The notes under the pieces were generated by a model, which did no database searches, was not told where the DNA came from, and was given only the letters and a program-made list of their open reading frames with translations. From positions 6,882,001-6,946,000 of the forward strand of contig OZ005696.1 of assembly GCA_963930775.1 (NCBI GenBank): a stretch of DNA of 64,000 nt, in the 5' to 3' direction. Below, piece by piece: positions 50,528 through 60,100 of this stretch (positions within the stretch are counted from its first letter, which is position 1; each line of letters starts with the position of its first letter). Source of the DNA: Cliona cf. orientalis (Eukaryota > Porifera > Demospongiae > Clionaida > Clionaidae). The translations under genes and the position numbers were made by a program.

Positions 50528-52205
50528 AGTTACGTCCAGAGTCCCAATTCACAAAAAACAATTCGGCCTCGCGATGAGGTAATTATGAGTAATGATGAGT
50601 AATGATGAGTAATTGATGATGAAATTGCTTTCAAAATGTTTAGCGCTCATGAAAGATTGTTGGGACCCAGAATTCGAACCTAGTGTAGAAGACATCATGG
50701 ACTATCCGATGATATCCTTATGGCGTTTCTCTCAGTTCGCTTTCTCTAGCGAGCTCGCTTTCAGGGCAGGGGGATTTCCCTATTCAGTCGAGCACATGGC
50801 AGGTGAAGGTCAACCGGCTTAAGCCGCGCGCCCCAATATTGTACGCGTATACGGAGCATGCGCAGTTTGTCGATGTGTCCTGGTTCGAATTTATGGCGGC
50901 GTATTCGTGAGGGACTCTGGACGTAGTCTCTAAGTTGTTCATTACGTCCAGAGTCCCAATTAGAAACAGAGAATTCGGCTCTCGCTATGATGAAATTATG
51001 ATGAAATGATGATGAAATGATGATGAAACCTATGATGAAACTTATGATGTAATTCCTGTGAAACTGTTTCAAAATTTTTAGCGCGCATGAAAGGTTGTTG
51101 GGACCCAGAATTCGAACCTAGCGTAGAAGACATCGTGGACTATCGATGAGATATGGCGATTTTCTCGGTTCGCTTTCTTTGGCGAGCTCGCACTCGGGGG
51201 GATTTCCCTATTCAGTCGAGCACGTGGCAGGTGAAGGTCAACCGGCTCAAGCCGCGCGCCCCAACATTGTACGCGTATACGGAGCATGCGCAGTTTGTCA
51301 ATGTGTCCTAGTTCGAATTTGTGGCGGCGTTTTCATGAGGGACTCTGGACGTAGTCTCTAAGTTTTTCATTACGTCCAGAGTCCCAATTAGAAAAAAACT
51401 ATTCGGCCGACCGATGAGGTAATTGTGATGTAAAATATGATGTAAAATATGACGAAAATGCGGTTAAGACTGTTTCAAAATGTTTAGCACGCATGAAAGC
51501 TTGTTGGGGCCCAGAATTCGAGCCTAGCGTAGAAGACATCGTGGACTATCCGATGATATCCTTATGGCGTTTATCTCAGTTCGCTTTCTCTAGCGAGCTC
51601 GCTTTCAGGGCAGGGGGATTTCCCTATTCAGTCGAGCACGTGGCAGGTGAAGGTCAACCGGCTCAAGCCGCGCGCCCCAATATTGTACTCGTATACGGAG
51701 CATGCGCGGTTTGTCAATGTGTCCTAGTTCGAATTTATGGCGGCTTATTCATGAGGGACTCTGGACGTAGTCTCCAAGTTGTTCATTACGTCCAGAGTCC
51801 CAATTAGAAAAAAACTATTCGGCCGACCGATGAGGTAATTGTGATGTAAAATATGATGTAAAATATGACGAATATGCGGTTAAGACTGTTTCAAAATGTT
51901 TAGCACGCATGAAAGCTTGTTGGGGCCCAAAATTCGAGCCTAGCGTAGAAGACATCGTGGACTATCCGATGATATCCTTATGGCGTTTATCTCAGTTCGC
52001 TTTCTCTAGCGAGCTCGCTTTCAGGGCAGGGGGATTTCCCTATTCAGTCGAGCACGTGGCAGGTGAAGGTCAACCGGCTCAAGCCGCGCGCCCCAATATT
52101 GTACTCGTATACGGAGCATGCGCGGTTTGTCAATGTGTCCTAGTTCGAATTTATGGCGGCTTATTCATGAGGGACTCTGGACGTAGTTTCCAAGTTGTTC
52201 ATTAC
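50528..52205. repeat. Satellite-like tandem repeat, four units of about 415 bp
   Basis: Units start at TTACGTCCAGAGTCCCAATT (about 50532, 50943, 51370, 51787). Each contains GGGACCCAGAATTCGAACCT, GGACTATCCGATGATATCC, GGGGGATTTCCCTATTCAGT and GGGACTCTGGACGTAGT. Units 3 and 4 are nearly identical. Frames of 69-132 codons (CWGPEFEPSVEDIVDYPMIS) recur in each unit but carry no clear domain and start at different lengths. Confidence 0.9.
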
Positions 52206-52700
52206 ATCCCCAGTATAAACTTACTTTTTTTGCGGTTATTAGGTAATTATGATGTAACCTATGTCATCATAGCGCTAAAATTCAGAGCCTTTACAGAACA
52301 CTTCTGAGACCTGAAATCCACAGAATCATATATTAACTTACATACATATCCAGCGAATACATTAAAAGCTGAGTGCTACTTTCTCCGACAAGTAATGCCG
52401 GCCAAACTTCACGCGTTCTCTTGGCTGACGTAATCCTGTGGATAAATAAAGCTAGCCTTGCGCTATTTATAGCACGCGTCATGCCACGACCGATCTGAAG
52501 TTCGGAAGCTGTACTGTGCTGTCGAGTTCATCTCCTTTGATAGAGGCATCGAAACTCGAAGTCGAAAGTTGATCTTAGACTCCATCTCTACGATTGAGGC
52601 CCTGGCATCGATGTGTGTATTGACGACCTTTACCACATGCACCATTAGAACTATACAGCCACTGGGGATGTGGTCAAGGGTTCATAACATTAACTAAATT
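52205..52700. repeat. Dispersed repeat R1, copy 3
   Basis: Begins directly where the satellite ends (CCCCAGTATAAACTTACTTT) and ends TGACGACCTTTACCACATGC, GTGGTCAAGGGTTCATA. Same order as 35985-36545. Confidence 0.7.
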
Positions 52701-53735
52701 TTTGCAACAATTGCATGGTACTATTAGCTATCATGGCCCTCAGACAACGATGATCACCGACAATACATTAATATCACTTGGATATTTTACAAGGTATCTT
52801 CACCTTCCCTTCCTGTTTTAAATCTCGTTTATCATAAACTCATTAGTCTTATTATACCTGTTTATCTACCTCATAGCTACTATATCTGGTTGCGTGCCTG
52901 TATTAGCTACAATTTCGAATTCAGCTACTCACATTGACCTCTGTCATTTATTGTACAGAAATTGTTATAATTATACACTAATTATACACTAATTATACAC
53001 TAAGTAGAAAAAAAAAAGAATTTATATAATTAATTAATGTTTGGGGGAATTGAGAGCACTTGGGGAGATAATTTTTACATGGGCACGCAGAATGGGTCAA
53101 AACTAGAGATTTGACGGCGGGGAATTTTGATTCACACCTTAGAATTAAAGTTACGGCCCTTTGAAGTTACCCCATATGTTTGTATAGGAAGCCATGCATT
53201 TGCAATGTTTTCCGCCCACGCGCACATTAACGTGACGACCATTACCCACTTTGATCAAAATTGATGCATAAGCTGCCTGCTTGCATTGTATGGTTCTACT
53301 ATGCATCCAGCTCAACTATGTGGCGGTTTTCGAACAATTTTTTTTCTGCTTAGTGTTCTGGTCGCCTTGATATAAAAAAAGGTCTTCACACTAGCTGCAG
53401 GGAACAAAATTATAATACATCACTCTTCATTAAATTTCTTATGCATGGCCAGATATCAAAGATACTAGCTCAATGCATGCTCAATACCGTTTATATTTCT
53501 GACGACCACTACCAATTTTCAGCTTTTCCGTTTCCGCTTTCCTCTTCAATTCAGGGAATCCTGGTGTCAAAGGTCAGCCTACATATGGCTTACATACAGC
53601 ACATATCTTTTGCTGGCATTAATGTCATCATTCATTGTCTATATCCGGGAAGGTTTTACGTGAGGTTAAAGTCCATCTATATGAGCAGCGTATTGTTGCA
53701 GTATTATCAGCCCACATATATGTTCTGCACCGATG
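52701..53735. other. AT-rich intergenic DNA, no gene seen
   Basis: Contains three direct AATTATACACT copies (52970-53001) and TGACGACCATTACCC and TGACGACCACTACC cores at 53233 and 53500. No supported gene. Confidence 0.6.
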
Positions 53736-53739
53736 ACCA

Positions 53740-54390
53740 ACCCAGCCGGTTACGTAACCGGATGCCCGTTACGCAACCGGATATCCAGTTGCACAACAGG
53801 ACGTCCTGTTGATCAACCCTAGCTCTTCTGTGGCCGGTTATGCAACCGGCTATCCCGATGTGCAACCGGACGCCCTGTAATACAACCAGCTTTATCGGTG
53901 TCCTGATGCACAACATTAGGACTCCCTGCTGTGCGCTGCTCTCCGCTGATTTGAGTGATTGTGATGGGATATAATATACAGGCCTTTTCTACTGAATGAG
54001 GCCTAGCTCAGGCTACAACCGGATAGGATCTACTAAGCCGGTTGTACTACCGGACAGTGTGTAGGCAATCCTGATATGCAACTGGCCAGGAATTAAGGAG
54101 GCCTGCTGTACAACCGGACAGGATCGATTGGGCCGGTTGTACAACCGGACAGTGTGTAGGTAATCCTGATATGCAACTGGCCAGGAATTAACGAGGCCTG
54201 CTGTATAACCGGACAGGATCGACTGGGCCTGTTATACACCTCTGCTTTAGTCGCAAGCTAGCTCGAGCCTGCGTGCGCGAATTGAGCGTGTGCACAGGCA
54301 CTAGCGCTAATTATGTGCTGGCCGGCCGGTTGCACAATGGGTCATCCGGTTGTGCAACGGGCCATCCGGTTATACATCCGGGCAGCGGTT
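53740..54390. repeat. Array rich in CCGGTT/AACCGG dyads
   Basis: Many copies of CCGGTTRYRYAACCGG-like dyads (e.g. GCCGGTTACGTAACCGG, GCCGGTTGTACAACCGG) and half sites. From 54016 a unit of about 95 bp (ACAACCGGACAGGATCG, CAGTGTGTAGG, TGCAACTGGCCAGGAATTA) repeats at 54016, 54111 and 54205. No coding potential. Confidence 0.85.
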
Positions 54391-54429
54391 GGTCATCCGT
54401 GCGGAACATATATACCATGATACATTGCA

Positions 54430-54790
54430 TAATATTGGGGAGATTTTACGTGAGGTCAGAGGTCATACATAAATCATCCCCTGATTATTGTGTTGGTAAG
54501 TCAGTATTATATTATGGGAAGATTTTACGTGAGGTCAGAGGTCACACATAAATCACCCCCTGATTATTGTGTTGGTAAATCAGTATTACATGGGAAGATT
54601 TTACGTAAGAACTTTGACCTTACGTAAAATCTTCCCATATAAAGTAACGAATGTAAACACTGGTAATACTTTACATGTGATGTAAAATTCTCCCATGATT
54701 AGATCATGGCAGAAGTCACGTAAAATCTCCCCATGATTAACCCAAGGGAGAAGTCACGTAAACATGATAGAATCATGGCATTTTTCCTAC
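54430..54790. repeat. Direct and inverted repeats of GAAGATTTTACGTGAGGTCA
   Basis: Forward copies at about 54440, 54520 and 54592 (and a weaker one near 53650) and inverted copies (ACGTAAAATCTTCCCAT type) at about 54624, 54720. Two copies are followed by GAGGTCAC or GAGGTCAT, giving AGGTCA direct repeats with one base between. Confidence 0.8.
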
Positions 54791-54992
54791 TTTTACGTAA
54801 AGATCTAAATGACCCCTCGAGGGTACAGGTGTAGTAGAGAAATGGGCCCCCCATAGTTTTGGGTCCCCCCGGTCCCATATCTCTAGTGATATACGCCCCC
54901 CAGGCCTCATATCGCTAGAGATATGCGACCCCGTACCAGGTACTATAATATCACTAGCGATATAGGGCCCGCGTAGGGATATGCACCCGTGA

Positions 54993-55011
54993 CCCCCCCC
55001 CCCCCCCCCCC
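54993..55011. repeat. Poly(C) run, 19 bases
   Basis: Uninterrupted C homopolymer just before the foldback element at 55044. Confidence 0.95.
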
Positions 55012-55043
55012 TTCCCCCAGCTCCATAATCATATTATTATTGC

Positions 55044-55814
55044 TAGCCTCGTGCCCATCCCTATTCCCACCTTTTCAATGTTGCACGCAGAAAAGGGGGA
55101 AGGTCTGGTCGATTTGGTGATGTCAGGATGATGTCACATGGACGTGGTTTGAACTGACCTTGGTCGTGGTCTGGACTTCCTGGTTACCTCGCGCTTGCTG
55201 CCCACGCATGCACGCGTGCGTGCGCTAGCGCTTCAGCGCGAGCGCGTGCACAAGTATAAGCAAATCGACCTTCAGACCTGCCTTGTCAGCACCTTTGCGA
55301 TCGGTATAGCGTTTGTTGTCTTCTTGTCCAGGAATCGTCTTTCACCAAGTCAGTGTCCCACAGGATTTGTTATTAGCTTGTTCTTGCCCAGTTTTTCCAG
55401 TTTTTTTTTTTTTTTTTTCCAGAGATAACACTCACTTGGTCTCAGTATGCAAGTATCATACATATCTTACCCGAAATAAAATCCAACATAGCCAGAAACG
55501 GCCGTCTCCAACTCCCTGAGACGTCTTCATTCATTTTCTGGCAATGCTTCTGTTTAGTTCGCAAAAGTGCTGACAAGGCAGGTCTGATGGTCGATTTGCT
55601 TATACTTGTGCACGCGCTCGCGCTGAAGCGCTAGCGCACGCACGCGTGCATGCGTGGGCAGCAAGCGCGAGGTAACCAGGAAGTCCAGACCACGACCAGG
55701 TCAGTTCAAACCACGTCCATGTGACATCATCCTGACATCACCAAATCGACCAAACCTTCCCCCTTTTCTGCGTGCAACATTGAAAAGGTGGGAATAGGGA
55801 TGGGCACGAGGCTA
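55044..55814. mobile_element. Foldback element with 256-bp arms and 8-bp target duplication
   Basis: Arms 55044-55300 and 55559-55814 are near-exact complements (TAGCCTCGTGCCCATCC tips; CACGCATGCACGCGTGCG inside). ATTATTGC flanks both sides exactly (55036-55043, 55815-55822). The 260-bp centre has a poly(T) run and no clear ORF. Longest member of the TAGCCTCG family here. Confidence 0.9.
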
Positions 55815-56071
55815 ATTATTGCTGCTTCTTGTCATTTGTTTGCGGATCAGCAAGTTCCTGATGACTCTAGCGGGTAATGTTAGCTACTCAGTTACAATGT
55901 AGTCTAGTTACAATGATGATCATCGCCTCTCCGCCGCACGGTGATTGAATCAAGCCACACCCCTTCGACATACGATAAGTAGGAGAAGTCAGTTCCCATT
56001 GTGAAGTAGAGCTTCTCAGTTTTTTTTTTCTAGTCCCATGAAGTCAGACCCCTATTCGAGTATCTGGACTC

Positions 56072-56544
56072 TATAGACGGGTTGCCTTAATGTGATTCAT
56101 GACAAGAAAGTTCAAGCCACATGAACATGCGGCCATGATTAGGAAAATCAATACCATCAAGGCTTGTTGCTATGGCAATGAATGTTTTTTAAGGTAATGC
56201 TATTGACCCATGTAATCATCACACCAACTTTGAGACTTGTCTGATCTATTGCTGATTTTATAAAAATCCTAGAAGTAAGCAATTTTCCCATATGTTTGTA
56301 TGGCAGTAGGGCAAAATGTGCCCTACCGCAATACAAACATATGGGAAAATTGCTCACTTCTAAGATTTTTATAAAATCAGCAATAGATCAGACAAGTCTC
56401 AAACTTCAGTGTGATGATTACATGGGTCAATAGCATTATCTAAAAAAAAAAAAAAATCATTGCCATAACGACATGTCTTGAGGGTACTGATTTTTCTAAT
56501 TTATGACCTTGCCATGCTAATCATATTAAGGCAACCCGTCTATA
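56072..56544. mobile_element. Foldback element with about 230-bp arms
   Basis: Begins TATAGACGGGTTGCCTTAAT and ends with the complement. The arms stay paired up to the centre near 56315 (ATATGTTTGTATGGCAGTAG against its complement). TA borders. Tip similarity to 27360-27692. Confidence 0.85.
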
Positions 56545-56914
56545 CAGTCTCGTATTAAAAACGCTCTATAATAGTATAACAATTATTATCTCGATTGCTT
56601 TGCGCAGCGTACATAAATTAATGAAATTGCATATCACATAATTTAGTAGACCACTATCGACTCTGGCTCGTTCTGGCTCACGGTTATAGGCATTGTTCCA
56701 CTATATATACACAGCCGATTACATTCGTGCAAATGGGGCGTGGCAGAACGGTCGAAGTGGACGTACACCAGTCTACATCAAAGATGATTGAAGGTTTGCT
56801 ACAGTGAATTGTGCAAGTTTAATATGGCCACGACACTCGTGCTGTAGGCGACGAAGCGAGTACGAGGACGCTGTTTTTTACCGGCCATGGACGCTGTTTA
56901 ATACTACGTCTTCA

Positions 56915-56934
56915 CCCCCCCCCCCCCCCCCCCC
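56915..56934. repeat. Poly(C) run, 20 bases
   Basis: Uninterrupted C homopolymer, 190 bases upstream of the third multi-death paralogue. Confidence 0.95.
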
Positions 56935-57125
56935 AAGGCGCTTCGTCACACATAGCCGGGGCTAGGGGTCCATATCACTGGGAGGGTCCAAACCTCTAGA
57001 TATATAGGGCCCCTAGGGGAACCATACCGCTAGCGATATGGGGGTACGGGGGACCCATTTTACGGGGGGTACCATATCGCTCTTACACCGGGTGTGTCTG
57101 GGAACGAGACTATTAAATTTAAATT

Positions 57126-60100
57126 ATGGCAGATCATCAGGCCAGTAGAGGTCAGTCATATATTGATCTGATATCGATTTTAATCCTGCAATACTTTTAT
57201 TATTAGTTGTTCTAGCGCAGGGATGTTTTGTAGTATCCGTGATAATGGGTATTATCGTACTGGCAGAAAGTGTATGGGTGTGTTTTGTGTCCGCACTGTT
57301 GTCCAGTTATAAAATTAGTAAGGCTCCGATAGGGCCACTGCTCTCAGTGGAGTACAGTGTAAACAATATATTATGTACACACTCATACACTGGATGGTAG
57401 CCAAGTACAGTCTAAAATGGTGCCACGCCCCCTCAAGGTTGGCCAAACCAGTTTTTGGTGGGGAGGCTGATACTAAGCATGCCGGCTCTGGATCATAGGC
57501 GGGATCTGGGCTACCTGCAGTCCCATGCTTGACCGCTATTTCACCTTCACCACCTGATGTCACTTTGACCCTGGAGTAGATGTGCAGTTACCTGCATGAT
57601 GCCTTTCCCTCCTTAACCTTTCCTTGTAGCCCCGCCCCTCTCAGTGGATGAGGTGCTCAAAGCAGTGGCAGGAGTCAACTGGAGGACACTGGGAGAGTGG
57701 CTCATGGGAATAGAAATTGAACCTGAAGCAATGTACACTAACCTGGACAGGATTTGTGATAAATATCAATCTGATGAGGCCCGGCTCAGAGCAGTAGTGG
57801 AGGAATCTCTCCCTATACTTGACAGATCATGGAGGACAGTAATTTGGACTCTTTACTGTTTTGGTGACATTGACAAGGCACAACAGATCAGCAGCTATGC
57901 TGAACCAATGCAAGGTATGTGCTGTGTAGTGAAACTATTCGCAATGTGTGCATGAGCTGAAGCAGAAAGCACATGGCCTGATTATAGGGCATGTACTCAT
58001 CCCTGATCGATCATGTGACCTTAACTAGGTTTAGTTACAGCTTGGACCATAACTAGCTGTGACAGTGGACTGCCTTTTGTAATGTCCTAAGTCCAGCTAA
58101 GCCAAGAAAGAAGATTTTCAGGTTGAATAGCTACCTCTCCATAACTAGAGCTCTGTAGAGCACATACCCCGTGTGCACATTGCGCAATCTGTAGATTTAC
58201 TTTCGGTGCATGGCTATAATTTCGTGAACTTCAGAGAAATAATGGAAATGCTGCTTAGTTGTACTGGGGGTTCTGGTGACACTTGAAAAAGTGCTCTCTG
58301 CACCCAGACGTACCCCAGACTAGGAACATATGAATTTCTTTTATTTGTTGTAATAACTGGGGCGAGCCGGAGCGAGCCCCACACTAGTCAGTTCAATCGA
58401 GATTTTTTCCGTTTATATGTTTCTGTCGTACGTCATTCCGTAAATGCGCTACCTCTAATTTAACGAATACGCTACAATTTTCACCTCGTGCATGCGGTAC
58501 GGTGGTATTTTTTTTGCATTTCGAGGTTCACTTGCACTGAACAGTGAAGTATGGATCCTACGTCTACCCCTTCTACTTCTAAGCGACCTTGCCGGAGTGC
58601 TTCACATGAAAGCAAACTTCAACGTAGACGAGAGAGAGAAAGAGCTCGCCGTGCTTCGGAAACCGCGGCTGAAAAGGAAGCGCGGTTAAGAAAGAGAAGA
58701 ATGAGGGATAGAGCGAGAAGAGCTGCAGAGACTGAGGAACAGAGACAAACAAGACTACAGCAAAAACGTTCCAGGGAAAGCGAAAGATTGGCTGCAGAGA
58801 GTGAACAGCACAGATTGGCCAGGTTGGAGCGAGTCCATATTCATACACGTCAAGCACTTGACACTGAAACTCCAGAGCAACGAGATGCCCGGCTTGACAG
58901 GATGAGTGTTCGCCGAAGTGAAATATTGGCTACCGAGACTCCAGAAGAAAGACAGGCCCACCTATCGCATGTAACAGCTTGCCGAAATGAGAGGTTGACT
59001 GAGGAGACTCTGGACCAAAGAGAAGCCAGGCTGCAGGCTGATAGAGAGAGGCACAGGGACCAAGTGACCCATCTACCCTTACTTGAACAGTCATCAGTTC
59101 AATCAAAGATGCTGAAGTTTCATGCACACTGTGCAGCGCTGGAAATGCCAACCTGTACAACTTGTTGTAAGCAATTCCCTGGGCTAAAAGTTAATTCACA
59201 TTCTGGAGAGTGTCTATCATGCAGTCGGGACAAGCATGTACCAAAGTTGTACTCATGCTCATTATTATTCATTATCTTCAATTCTCATTATTTCAAAATA
59301 ATATTGTGATTAAAGTTTATCATCCTCTCTTTACCTAAAACACAATATTGAACAAACAAAATTTTCAATACAGCAGCTATGTTTCTAGCGAAGGCTCGCC
59401 CCAGTGATGTTCAAACATCGTCACTAGTAGTAGTATAGCTATCTTACATTATGATTGGTTCCATAGGGCAGTCACTATAGATATCACGAGGAACATCGAC
59501 GATCTTTACCAGTCACACGCTTGGCCACTTAGTTGTGTACATGAGCAGAAAGCATGCATATGCATTGATGGGCACTGTCGATAGGCGTGGCTACGGTGGC
59601 CAACAAAAAGGCACTATTTGTGACATATGTGGACTGTATCCCTCGATTTGACGCACACTGAAGCCAATTTTTTGCTGAATTCAATTGATTCGTTGTGATT
59701 ATGAGTCGCTTAGACGCCTATATCTCGAGATATGGCGATTTTTGTGCTAACAACAACAACGACAACAACAACGACGACAACGACACGACCGATTACTTTA
59801 CCCCTTGCGCATGCATGCGGGGTAATTAAGCTACTGGTTGGTTGCCTGGAGCTCTCTGGCTAGATTATCAAGCATTGGTGTGGCTTACCACTATAGAACT
59901 TTCTACATAGTTGCCAAGTGTCCCGATTTGGCCGGGACAGTCCCGGTTTTTGGCCCTATGTCCTGGTTGTGTCCCGGTTTACCTGATTTTGCAGCATTGT
60001 CCCGGAATCCAGCTCGATTGCACAAATGGAGGTGTGGCACAAGCATAAATTCAGTATACTATCGAATTTCAGCCCGTATATCTCGATGTTTAGTGCCCCG

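Noticed and set aside
51493-52307. Possible kinase C-lobe fragment in the satellite (CWGPEFEPSVEDI)
   Set aside because: Resemblance is limited to a few residues, without any of the catalytic motifs, and units carry shifts.
55195-55519. Plus-strand frames in the centre of the foldback element (55044-55814)
   Set aside because: They span an inverted-repeat arm and a poly(T) run, so a protein is unlikely.
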